A stretch of 7,794 nucleotides of DNA, taken from positions 1 through 7,794 of the forward strand of contig PFQB01000051.1 of assembly GCA_002793355.1 (NCBI GenBank), written 5' to 3'. The stretch comes from Candidatus Dojkabacteria bacterium CG_4_10_14_0_2_um_filter_Dojkabacteria_WS6_41_15 (GTDB taxonomy: Bacteria > Patescibacteriota > Dojkabacteria > GCA-002793355). Positions 1 through 5,919 of the stretch are shown here, piece by piece. The position numbers and the translations under genes were made by a program. Every line of letters begins with the position of its first letter. The stretch's first letter is position 1. Below the pieces are notes generated by a model. It was given only the letters and a program-made list of their open reading frames with translations, made no database searches and was not told where the DNA came from.

Positions 1-8
1 ATTAAGTT

Positions 9-91
9 ATGTAGCAGACACTACATTGTATCGCTTGTCGCATTTTTATTGATTATATTCCGCCCGCACGCCGTTTAGGATGGGGACATCC
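9..91. mobile_element. Probable terminal region of the decayed insertion sequence
   Basis: The gene-free stretch beyond the transposase stop holds two small dyads. At 9-26, ATGTAG and CTACAT flank a 6-nt spacer. At 78-91, GGATG and CATCC flank GGGA. The first begins TGTAGCAGACACTACA at position 10, and a TGT start is typical of many IS ends, so it may be the terminal inverted repeat on the transposase 3' side. No matching opposite end is visible in the window, as expected if the element is truncated. The minus strand also has a TATAAT at 52-57, with only a 13-codon frame behind it; I do not call a gene there. The exact element boundary is an inference. Confidence 0.4.
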
Positions 92-97
92 CGCGGA

Positions 98-301
98 TTA
101 GCAGCAAACCTGTATTTTAGATTGTATCAAATTAAAGTGTTCCATAGGGGGCTTGTTTCTCAAACTCCCATGAGACCGTATATAATTATATTCTTTTTCA
201 TATTCTTCTATGTTCACATTTAACTTCTCTCTCGTTGTTGAGATTTCCTCATAATAGAACACTTCCTCTATGATGAGTGATTTTATCTTCACTCTGTACA
301 A
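98..301 (-). pseudogene. C-terminal fragment of an IS481/IS3-type DDE transposase
   Basis: This is a 67-residue open frame. Its second half (residues about 36-56) carries the signature found at the C-terminal end of the rve integrase core: a YNYIR-x-HGSL-x-x-KPP-x-E pattern, close to the usual YNxxRPHxSLxxxTPxE. The first half (EEVFYYEEIS followed by a short helix) also matches the stretch just before it in such transposases. A full protein of this family is about 300 residues or more, so the N-terminal HTH and most of the catalytic domain are missing. The frame opens with TTG at the junction with the preceding minus-strand gene, so it is probably not a real start. I read it as the 3' remnant of an insertion sequence. 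IS481 versus IS3 cannot be settled from this piece. Confidence 0.75.
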
Positions 302-876
302 TAATCGGTTACAATTGCTGCTTCTATAACATTAATAGAGGTTTCTATCAAACGAATCGAGATAATATCATCGCTTTTAAAATCTTCTTTTTGAATTTCC
401 TTTGTATTGTCTGTAAGAAGGTAATTTTGGATCATTTTGAACTTTTGCTCTATATTATTCTGCGTTCTATACACGAGATAATCCCCGGTTTCAAACCTTA
501 CGAAATAACCTTTATCTACCAATTTGACAAATACTTCTGGGATGTCAATGTCCGATAACCCAATACTACACCTGGAAGTGTTAACGGATGGCCGAGCATT
601 CATTTCCTCTTGCCTTTTGGTATTTGTAAACTCTGGCTTTTTAAACATGCTGAAAAATGGAGAGAGAAATGGTTTACACAAACCGCCAGCCAACGGTCCT
701 TGCCCTAGCGATTGACAATAAGAACCAACAGGACAACGAACATTATATGACCAATCACCACCACAGCTCATATCTGTTTTGGAAAGTTGTTGATGAGTAT
801 CATACTGCCACAAAACAATTAACCCAAAAATAAAGATGGATCCTAGCACTAACGCTACAATGTTTTGCCTTTTCAT
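289..876 (-). CDS. Small exported or membrane-anchored Cys-rich protein, function unknown
   Basis: The frame is open back to 960, but I prefer the ATG at 874-876, because it places a Lys-Arg pair directly before a hydrophobic segment (residues about 5-24), giving a normal signal or anchor sequence and a 195-residue protein. The outer part has a cysteine cluster (C38, C48, C54, C67) within a CGGDWS...CPVGSYC...GGLC pattern, suggesting a small disulfide-bonded module. A more hydrophilic C-terminal half (about 110-195) follows. I do not recognise the family. Four clustered cysteines outside the membrane make it a plausible substrate of the nearby DsbA/VKOR pair. Its last codons run into the transposase remnant, so the natural C-terminus may have been lost. 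Neither candidate start has a clear Shine-Dalgarno sequence. It is divergent from the gene at 1044. Confidence 0.6.
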   Translation of the reverse strand: MKRQNIVALVLGSIFIFGLIVLWQYDTHQQLSKTDMSCGGDWSYNVRCPVGSYCQSLGQGPLAGGLCKPFLSPFFSMFKKPEFTNTKRQEEMNARPSVNTSRCSIGLSDIDIPEVFVKLVDKGYFVRFETGDYLVYRTQNNIEQKFKMIQNYLLTDNTKEIQKEDFKSDDIISIRLIETSINVIEAAIVTDYCTE

Positions 877-1029
877 GGTTTTAATCTCTGCTTCTACTCT
901 AATACTCAAGTTTTGTTTGAGGATTAGAATTATTTTAAGCTTATTATTTTCTATCTTCATTGTATCAACAATATTTCATTTTTCAACGCACCCGATATGC
1001 ATCATATGGTGTGTTAAGCTGTAGCCTTA

Positions 1030-1038
1030 TGCTATGAT
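1030..1038 (+). promoter_or_regulatory. Extended -10 promoter (TGC-TATGAT) for the gene at 1044
   Basis: TG at 1030-1031 and TATGAT at 1033-1038 form an extended -10 element. The ATG follows after only 5 nt, so transcription would begin at or next to the start codon. No convincing -35 hexamer is visible at 16-18 nt upstream, which an extended -10 can tolerate. There is no Shine-Dalgarno sequence. Confidence 0.5.
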
Positions 1039-1043
1039 AAAGA

Positions 1044-1286
1044 ATGAAGAAAAAGACAATAGTCTCGCTAGTAATAGCTGGCATTATTCTGCTGGTACTA
1101 TTCTCGCCAATTCCATTTCGTCAAGGACCTGTGATTTGTCTACCCTGCTCACCCGATCCCGATAACAGCAAATGTAATTGCCCTCACGAGGGAGATTGGA
1201 GTTGGCGAGCATCAATAGCGGTTGAAATTTATCACATACTTTTCTCAAATACATCGCAGACTGCGGTACCAAAGAACGGAAAATAG
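1044..1286 (+). CDS. Small exported Cys-rich protein, function unknown
   Basis: The 80-residue frame begins with three lysines and a long hydrophobic stretch (residues about 5-21), a clear signal or anchor segment. A short cysteine-rich region follows (CLPC, then CNC, residues about 32-46) and then a GDWSW motif that loosely recalls the GDWSY of the divergent neighbour. The last 15 or so residues look less protein-like. From 1226 to 1411 the -1 frame is open and reads more like real protein, so this gene may be frameshifted and originally about 120 residues long. There is no ribosome binding site; a -10-like element sits 5 nt before the ATG. I do not recognise a family. Existence of a gene here is likely; its true C-terminus is uncertain. 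Confidence 0.55.
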   Translation: MKKKTIVSLVIAGIILLVLFSPIPFRQGPVICLPCSPDPDNSKCNCPHEGDWSWRASIAVEIYHILFSNTSQTAVPKNGK

Positions 1287-1369
1287 TTGTTATTGATAGT
1301 AATACTGGAACGATGAAATTACGACTTTACGGTCACACTTGTTCCCCTAAGCACAACTTGCGAATGAGT

Positions 1370-1390
1370 ACTACGGGCAGAGCCCGTAGT
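1370..1390. terminator. Hairpin between convergent genes, possible terminator
   Basis: ACTACGGGC and GCCCGTAGT form a perfect 9-bp, GC-rich stem around a 3-nt loop. It lies between the plus-strand small gene and the end of the minus-strand sigma gene, where a shared terminator is expected. No good T-run follows directly on either strand (the plus strand has TTTACTGAGCGGTTTT), so it may be a weak intrinsic terminator or an RNA 3'-end stabiliser. Confidence 0.55.
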
Positions 1391-1407
1391 TTACTGAGCG
1401 GTTTTAA

Positions 1408-1965
1408 TTAATTTGTTTCGTCTTTCCTCCCACACAGTGTTTTCAGCTTATCGATTGCTCGTGAATATTTCATTTTAACTGCCGCTTCTGTGCTTTCTAA
1501 TATAACGGACATCTCTTTAAAAGGTAACTCGCTTGTTAAGCGAAGTTCGATAACTTCTTGCTCTTCGTCCTTTAGTTCTAGTAGCGCCTTCAATACCTGC
1601 GCGATTAGTTCTTCCTTGGCCAAACTCGCCAGCATTTTGATGTACTCTGCAATAAAGACTTCCGCTTCAGCACCTTCTCCTTCTGTTCCGATCGCTTTCC
1701 GCTACAGTTCTTCTGATTCTGATGTTGTTTTACTGTAGTACGCGCAGCGGTACTGGTCAATAATCAAGTTGCTGGCCACTCGGTATAACCAAGCAGCAGC
1801 ATACGCAAGAATATCGCGATTTTCTTGCAGTCCTTTTAAAAACTTAACGAAGGTTTCGCTGGTAATATCTTCTGCAAGGGTAGGATCTTTTGTTTTATTG
1901 AGAACGTACGAATAGACCTTCAGTTTCTGCTTTTCATATATTGTCACAAACGCGGTATCGTACAT
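1408..1965 (-). pseudogene. ECF-type RNA polymerase sigma factor interrupted by one in-frame TAG
   Basis: Codons 1-87 match sigma-70 region 2: AEDITSETFVKFL and AWLYRVASNLIIDQYR are the classic core-binding and -10-recognition helices. After an in-frame TAG at 1702-1704 (codon 88) the same frame stays open to 1408. It gives a 22-residue acidic linker and then region 4 (about codons 120-175), with an LPFKEMSVIL helix-turn-helix and a closing RAIDKLKTL helix. Total length, 185 codons, is normal for an ECF sigma factor. The TAG falls in the flexible linker, and both domains look undamaged. Possible readings are a recent nonsense mutation (CAG to TAG is one transition), a sequencing error, readthrough, or two separate peptides, the second from the ATG at 1635. 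It starts 2 nt after the hydrolase stop, so it is the last gene of that operon. No anti-sigma gene is recognisable. Confidence 0.8.
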
Positions 1966-1967
1966 TT

Positions 1968-2672
1968 CTATAGAGCGACTATAATATTCGGAGCGACTTC
2001 GGCCAATGCTTTCCTGAATTGCTCGCCCATTTCGGCTTCTCCAACCACCACACCGTAATGCAATGGAATAACTATTCGAGGTTGCAATTTTAGTGCAATG
2101 GTAACTGCTTCGTCGATAGTCATAACATAAACGCCCGAGATGGGCAAAAGTAACACTTCTACCATGCCAACGAGGGCGTCCATTTCTGGAATTGGATCTG
2201 AATCGCCAACAAAATACACGCCAGTGCCGCCAATATCAACGACAAAGCCAACATATTCTCTATCTTTTGCGTGGTACAAATTACCTTGCGGTGAACGCTT
2301 GTCTATGTTGTATGCAGGTACAGCCATAGCAGAAATTGTTGATTTATTCGCAGTGATTTTGTACTCTTCTAACGGAACGACTGGAATCAATCGTTTAGGA
2401 TCCACATCAAGAAACGTCTGCACTTTATCTAAAATCGAGGCAGGAAAAGCAAAGACGGTATGTTTTGATGTTAGTGATTGCAAATCCTTTGGGGAAAAAT
2501 GATCAAAGTGGTCGTGAGAAATAAAAATAATGTCAGCCTTGTGGTCGTTTCTAAAGGTACCTTGGGACTGAAAAGGATCAAACGCAACGGTAATGCCCAA
2601 TTGTGCAGAAGTCACCACTATGGTGTCATGTTCGTACTTTGTAATTTCAAGACCGTTATGTGTAATCTTCAT
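1968..2672 (-). CDS. UlaG-like metallo-beta-lactamase-fold metal-dependent hydrolase
   Basis: This 234-residue cytoplasmic protein has the complete MBL metal-site pattern. HDHFDH at residues 53-58 supplies the HxHxDH motif. AVPAYN (about 117-122) precedes H134 in YHAKDREYVGF, D157 lies in VGDSD, and H205 in IPLHYG. The short length, the AYN...YH segment and the GDSDPIPEM stretch fit the UlaG/UPF0173-like group of small hydrolases rather than beta-lactamases or RNases, which carry extra domains. The true substrate is unknown. Its ATG overlaps the stop of the previous gene in an ATGA, which suggests translational coupling, with a weak AAAGGG just upstream. It ends in TAG, 2 nt before the sigma start. 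Confidence 0.85.
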   Translation of the reverse strand: MKITHNGLEITKYEHDTIVVTSAQLGITVAFDPFQSQGTFRNDHKADIIFISHDHFDHFSPKDLQSLTSKHTVFAFPASILDKVQTFLDVDPKRLIPVVPLEEYKITANKSTISAMAVPAYNIDKRSPQGNLYHAKDREYVGFVVDIGGTGVYFVGDSDPIPEMDALVGMVEVLLLPISGVYVMTIDEAVTIALKLQPRIVIPLHYGVVVGEAEMGEQFRKALAEVAPNIIVAL

Positions 2673-3295
2673 TTTTTCCCTTTCAGTTGAGAAAGTGGCA
2701 CGCCATCGGGCGATTTGCCAAAAAACAACACAGGGTTAATATATTCACCTTCTAATGATACGTCCATTTTTGATTGCTTTTCGGACAACACTCGATATTC
2801 AATAGTCCTGATTAAGTTTCCGGCAATGATAACCGCTTCTTCATAAGTTTCGATCATAAATATCAATCGGGAGGGAAAATTCAGACGAGTTTCGATATAA
2901 AGCATAATAACCCCGTTCTTTTCTGCCATCCAAAACATCTGCATATCTTCCCACACATAGAGCTGATCTTGACTGCGAATTCCCACACTTTCTAACTGAT
3001 GCTTAACACGTTGCGGAGGAACACTAACAAAAACAATCAGAATAAAGAGCACAGCTGCGATTATCAGCGTAAGTACTGGTTGCCCAATCCAAAAGAAATA
3101 TAAGCCGAATAGTATTACCAAACCGGTAAACGAAGATTTCTGCAAACCTGTAAAGGCATACGACAACCTATCGTTAGCTTCCCAGGCAAAAAGTACTTTA
3201 TTAAAATCGTACTTAGACGGGATTTTTGCTTTCTCGTCCTCCAACGCTTGCTGTAAGGTATTTTTTGTATTTGTTTCTTTCTTTAAACTTGCCAT
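2669..3295 (-). CDS. Two-helix membrane protein with C-terminal cytoplasmic domain, unknown function
   Basis: I choose the ATG at 3293-3295 over the TTG two codons earlier, giving 208 residues, because a TTGAGT-17-TATAGT promoter ends 5 nt before it. A charged N-terminus (about 1-45) leads to two adjacent hydrophobic helices (about 53-71 and 73-92). A soluble domain follows, containing YVWEDMQMFWM (about 117-127). A [YF]-x-W-[ED]-x-x-x-x-FW signature after a helix pair is something I associate with an uncharacterised membrane family common in candidate-phyla genomes, possibly with a PH-like fold; that is memory, not a search. Its first 83 bp overlap the end of the previous gene in another frame, and its stop overlaps the hydrolase start by 4 bp. 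Confidence 0.7.
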   Translation of the reverse strand: MASLKKETNTKNTLQQALEDEKAKIPSKYDFNKVLFAWEANDRLSYAFTGLQKSSFTGLVILFGLYFFWIGQPVLTLIIAAVLFILIVFVSVPPQRVKHQLESVGIRSQDQLYVWEDMQMFWMAEKNGVIMLYIETRLNFPSRLIFMIETYEEAVIIAGNLIRTIEYRVLSEKQSKMDVSLEGEYINPVLFFGKSPDGVPLSQLKGKK

Positions 3296-3674
3296 ATCCA
3301 ACTATACTGCAAACGACCGTGCAACTCAATAACGAAATCCACAGTGGGATAAGTGAGAACACGTGCAGAAGTAGCATAATCCCGGTTACCAACAAACATC
3401 CAAAGAAGAATACCCATAATGAAGAACCTTCAAGGGAATGTTCGCGCTTACGTAGCCACGAAAGCAAGGTAACTACTAACGACACAAACACCGTTAACAA
3501 CGCAGCAATTATTACAGACACCAAAGAAATACATAAAATGATATTTCCGATATTTGGACTTCCTCCAGTCAAATACGGCAAGAAAGTGCCTGTGCCTAAA
3601 ATCGACCAGAACACGTAACCTACCAATAGGCCGATAATTCCAATTGACGCTGTTGCCTGTTGTTGACTAACCAT
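3213..3674 (-). CDS. Four-helix integral membrane protein, unknown function
   Basis: The frame is open further upstream, but the ATG at 3672-3674 is preferred because it overlaps the VKOR stop by 8 bp (ATGGTTAG), a usual coupled arrangement. The resulting 153-residue protein is almost entirely hydrophobic, with helices near residues 8-28, 43-70, 80-103 and 105-123, and a basic tail (KFKERNKYKKY) that should face the cytoplasm. I do not recognise a family or catalytic motif. The final 28 codons overlap the next gene in a different frame, an unusually long overlap of 83 bp; either both ends are real or one start or stop is misplaced. Its position directly after VKOR suggests a link to the redox operon, but this is only contextual. 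Confidence 0.6.
   Translation of the reverse strand: MVSQQQATASIGIIGLLVGYVFWSILGTGTFLPYLTGGSPNIGNIILCISLVSVIIAALLTVFVSLVVTLLSWLRKREHSLEGSSLWVFFFGCLLVTGIMLLLHVFSLIPLWISLLSCTVVCSIVGYGKFKERNKYKKYLTASVGGRESKNPV
3301..3329 (-). promoter_or_regulatory. Internal promoter TTGAGT-17-TATAGT within the operon
   Basis: On the minus strand TTGAGT (3324-3329) is separated by exactly 17 nt from TATAGT (3301-3306), which sits 5 nt before the ATG at 3295. This is a good match to a sigma-70 type promoter, and the distance implies a leaderless transcript. It lies inside the coding sequence of the preceding gene, so the last three genes could be transcribed without dsbA and VKOR. Confidence 0.5.
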
Positions 3675-4149
3675 GCTTAATACACTTGACTGTACTCCAT
3701 TGCCGCAAAACTCCTTTAATACCACCAGCTTTCTTGATTTCTACAAGAGTCAATACAAGCAGGAGTATTGTCGCAACAGTCGAAACCTTGCACCACGAGC
3801 AAATCGCATGAATTTTAAACAATTCCAGATAGAGATAGTAGCCACTTGCAAAAACCCCGAATATTGACAGCTTCCAGTTCATCAAGCGAATTAGGGCATA
3901 ATCATCGAAAAAGCGCATTAGCGTTAGCATCAGATTAAGGCTGTAATACGCAAAACCGAAAGCAGCAATAGGAACGCCAAAAATCTTAGCGTAAGAACTT
4001 GTCAAGACAATATCACAACCACCGGATATACAACCAAGTACTTTTAGCGACAATACCGCATGCCACAAATAAATCGATACTGCCAAACCAATCACATTCA
4101 CAACAACGAGCCACTGAGTGGTGGAGGGGGGGGAAAGCTTTATCTTCAT
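3667..4149 (-). CDS. Vitamin K epoxide reductase-like (VKOR) disulfide-generating membrane protein
   Basis: Bacterial VKOR homologues reoxidise DsbA in the periplasm or extracytoplasmic space and pass electrons to quinone, replacing DsbB. The 160-residue protein shows the family pattern: TM1 (about 13-33), then an outer loop with C40 and C45 in GCISGGCDIVLTSSYAKIFG-like sequence, including the conserved Ser/Tyr, and FGVPIAAFG leading to TM2. The active-site pair C117/C120 (CSWC) lies next to the last helices. There is no fused thioredoxin domain, so it needs a separate partner, and the DsbA-like gene directly upstream fits. Codons 6-8 contain a run of eight C. The start is preceded by AAAAAGGT with spacing too short for a good ribosome site, and immediately before it lies the heptamer array. 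Confidence 0.9.
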   Translation of the reverse strand: MKIKLSPPSTTQWLVVVNVIGLAVSIYLWHAVLSLKVLGCISGGCDIVLTSSYAKIFGVPIAAFGFAYYSLNLMLTLMRFFDDYALIRLMNWKLSIFGVFASGYYLYLELFKIHAICSWCKVSTVATILLLVLTLVEIKKAGGIKGVLRQWSTVKCIKHG

Positions 4150-4153
4150 ACCT

Positions 4154-4309
4154 TTTTAACTATTAACTATTAGCTACTAACTTCTGGCTTCTAACTACTA
4201 ACTCATAGCTACTAGCTCATAACTTCTAGCTCATAACTTCTAACTCATAACTTCTAACTAGTAGTTAATAGCTAATAGCTAATAGCTATGAGTTAGTAAT
4301 TAGTAGTTA
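4154..4309. repeat. 22-unit degenerate heptamer array, consensus TNNTARC, with an internal inversion
   Basis: The whole DsbA-VKOR gap consists of 7-bp units in unbroken register (TATTAAC, TATTAGC, TACTAAC, TTCTAAC, TCATAAC and so on). T at unit position 1 is kept in all units. From about 4264 the units read better as the reverse complement (GYTANNA: GTTAATA, GCTAATA, GCTATGA, GTTAGTA). The switch is centred on a perfect dyad TAACTA-G-TAGTTA (4255-4267). Positions 4196-4216 and 4278-4298 are inverted repeats matching at 20 of 21 positions, so the transcript can form a long hairpin. The DsbA stop codon (4307-4309) is formed by the array edge, and VKOR starts 5 nt beyond the other edge. Confidence 0.9.
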
Positions 4310-5206
4310 CTTCTTTAGTTGCTCTTCGATAACGTTCTGGAAGGCTACCACTGGATAGGCACCGTTGATGAATCGTCCGGTTAACACACCGTTTTTAACG
4401 ACACCAATAACAAAGGTGGGGGTTCCCAGTCCATCTGCCAATCCTTTTGCCACTACGTCATCTTGGAATTTGGTTAATTCGGCGCCATCACTGGTAATTC
4501 GTGCGGTTGCTTCGGCAGAGCTCATACAGGTTTTAATCTTGCCCGAGTCTACGCTAATCTTGGAGAACAAGGCAAAAAACTCTTTGTCTTTAATATTAAT
4601 CAACGGATTGTTTTGTGAATCGTAGGCATTTTGTACAACGGCATTGCTATTTTTAAAGAAGAGGTCTACAAATTCGAACATTTTTGCATCGCTATACAAC
4701 GTTTCAACACAATACGCGGCTTTTGAAGCCAACGTGGCTGCTGGATTATGGAACGACAGTGGGTAGAATTTGTACATTAATCGAGCTTTTCCCTTTTTAA
4801 TATACTGGTCGTTTACAGTTCCATAAGAAACATCATGAAATTGTTTGCAGTAAGGGCAAACAAGATCACTAAACTCGAGAATTACTACTTTCGCTTTTTC
4901 GTCCCCAATCTGTGGACCTTCCACATAAGCCAACGACACTTCTGGAAATTCGGTTGCAGCAAATGTTTTGGTAGGAGTTGGGGTGATTGTTGCGGTTCCA
5001 TCGGTTGGTGCTACTGGTCTTGCTTTTAGCCCGAAGTATAAGGCTGAACCAATCCCGGCGGTAAACATCATAACTCCTAAAAGTATTGCCCAGGGTAATG
5101 ATAAGCCTTTAAAATCCAAGGAAATGTACTCGCTTTGTGCGTCTACCTTCTTAGTTTTTACTTTCGCTTCTGGAATTCTTTTTGCATCTGTATCTGTTTT
5201 TGCCAT
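4307..5206 (-). CDS. DsbA-like membrane-anchored thiol:disulfide oxidoreductase
   Basis: Residues 1-37 are a charged cytoplasmic tail. A single helix (about 38-60) anchors the protein, and a Thr/Pro-rich linker (about 63-86) leads to a DsbA/thioredoxin_4 domain (about 90-299). The catalytic CPYC is at 117-120 after VVILEFSDLV, and the cis-proline loop GTPTFVIG is at 261-268. The inserted helical domain between them contains the usual YPLSFHNPA segment. Further cysteines C166 and C227 occupy positions common in this family. It should introduce disulfides into exported proteins and be recycled by the VKOR encoded next. The start is supported by AGGA 4 nt before the ATG. The stop lies inside the heptamer array. 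The family call is firm; oxidase rather than isomerase activity is inferred from the VKOR pairing. Confidence 0.92.
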   Translation of the reverse strand: MAKTDTDAKRIPEAKVKTKKVDAQSEYISLDFKGLSLPWAILLGVMMFTAGIGSALYFGLKARPVAPTDGTATITPTPTKTFAATEFPEVSLAYVEGPQIGDEKAKVVILEFSDLVCPYCKQFHDVSYGTVNDQYIKKGKARLMYKFYPLSFHNPAATLASKAAYCVETLYSDAKMFEFVDLFFKNSNAVVQNAYDSQNNPLINIKDKEFFALFSKISVDSGKIKTCMSSAEATARITSDGAELTKFQDDVVAKGLADGLGTPTFVIGVVKNGVLTGRFINGAYPVVAFQNVIEEQLKK

Positions 5207-5233
5207 TTGTTCCTACATAATATTACGTCCCCT

Positions 5234-5263
5234 ACTTTAACAGATGACCTATATCACTGTCAA
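5234..5263 (-). promoter_or_regulatory. Promoter for the dsbA-VKOR operon
   Basis: On the minus strand a perfect TTGACA (5258-5263) is followed after 18 nt by TAAAGT (5234-5239, four of six matches to TATAAT). The predicted start near 5226 gives a leader of about 20 nt that includes AGGA just before the ATG, so unlike its neighbours this transcript would have a ribosome binding site. It lies back to back with the promoter of the gene at 5287. Confidence 0.45.
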
Positions 5264-5274
5264 AGAAAATCGGC

Positions 5275-5280
5275 TATAAT
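5275..5280 (+). promoter_or_regulatory. Consensus -10 TATAAT placed 6 nt before the ATG of the gene at 5287
   Basis: A perfect TATAAT ends 6 nt before the start codon. With normal initiation 6-7 nt after the -10 box, the mRNA would begin at the A of ATG, leaving no room for a ribosome site. The -35 region (around 5252-5257) is poor and overlaps the promoter area of the divergent dsbA. Confidence 0.6.
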
Positions 5281-5286
5281 CGCCGC

Positions 5287-5919
5287 ATGAAACGAAGAAA
5301 TGTATTGCTTATTGTGGTTGGAGTCGCTTGTATTGCGGTGCCTATTATGTGGAGCAGTCGTAGCCACGCTGCAAAGCCAACAGACAGTGCAACACCCGTG
5401 CCAACCGTCGTACTTGGAGCCACTGCCACACCAACACCAGAAGATACCGAGGAAACTGAGCAAACGGAAATAGCCGTTAAAATAACCTGCGACTCGGCAA
5501 AATCGGAGTTACAACGTTTAGCCACCGACTTTATGGAATTACATCAACAGAAGAAAGCGGAAGATGCACTCCTATTTATCGCGGCACCGTATACACAAGA
5601 GGAACAAGACCAACTGGATTACTGGCTGGGACTTGATAACGAAAACACGTATCGCTTGTATCAAACACCAGCGACTAATTACTCACTTTCTGCGTTTTCT
5701 CTAGGTAAGATTATGGACCGAGGCTTCGATTCAAACGAGCGAGGCAGTAAACGATGTCAAATTCCAGTAACAGAAACGCGCTCGGTTACGATCACAATAC
5801 CCTACTCTGAAGTGAAAGCAACCCGATATTTGGACTTTGCGGTCGATGCTAGTGGAATAGTAAAACTAACGGCATATCGAGAGAGTAAGGAAGGTGGGAA
5901 GTATGGAGGATTCAATTAA
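5287..5919 (+). CDS. Exported protein with Thr/Pro-rich linker and a possible NTF2-like domain
   Basis: The 210-residue protein starts MKRR followed by a hydrophobic core (about 5-22) and SHAAKP, consistent with a signal peptide (cleavage near residue 28) or an anchor. A linker rich in Thr, Pro and acidic residues (about 30-62) follows, similar in style to the linker of the divergent DsbA. The mature domain (about 66-205) begins with an amphipathic helix (LQRLATDFMELHQQKKAEDALLF region) and ends with strands including YLDFAVDASGIVKLTAY. This helix-then-sheet order resembles NTF2/SnoaL-like folds, but I see no decisive motif. C68 and C157 could form one disulfide and make it a DsbA client. It shares its upstream region with dsbA, and its stop codon lies in the first unit of a heptamer array. 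Confidence 0.75.
   Translation: MKRRNVLLIVVGVACIAVPIMWSSRSHAAKPTDSATPVPTVVLGATATPTPEDTEETEQTEIAVKITCDSAKSELQRLATDFMELHQQKKAEDALLFIAAPYTQEEQDQLDYWLGLDNENTYRLYQTPATNYSLSAFSLGKIMDRGFDSNERGSKRCQIPVTETRSVTITIPYSEVKATRYLDFAVDASGIVKLTAYRESKEGGKYGGFN

Noticed and set aside
1..60. 13-codon minus-strand frame behind a TATAAT at 52-57
   Set aside because: It is too short and lies within the probable IS end.
877..960. Upstream start at 960 for the Cys-rich protein gene
   Set aside because: It would add 28 residues before a good signal segment and has no ribosome site; a TATTGT 7 nt upstream keeps it possible but less likely.
1225..1233. A AAT TTA slippery-like heptamer as a programmed -1 frameshift site in the small Cys-rich gene
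   Set aside because: The zero-frame codons are ATT TAT, so the heptamer is in the wrong phase for simultaneous slippage; an indel or sequencing error is simpler.
1702..1704. Genome-wide reassignment of TAG to an amino acid
   Set aside because: The VKOR and hydrolase genes end with TAG at sensible C-termini directly coupled to the next gene.
2140..2502. 120-codon plus-strand frame opposite the hydrolase gene
   Set aside because: The minus strand carries a full set of MBL metal ligands; the plus frame has no recognisable features.
3226..3618. 130-codon plus-strand open frame
   Set aside because: It is antisense to two membrane protein genes, its composition is not protein-like, and it has no start signal; it is the shadow of the minus-strand genes.
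4154..4309. CRISPR array
   Set aside because: The units are 7 bp, contiguous and degenerate, with no spacers and no cas genes.
5260..5525. Minus-strand open frames opposite the gene at 5287
   Set aside because: Their low-complexity Val/Ser/Gly or Cys/Trp composition comes from the antisense of the Thr/Pro linker.
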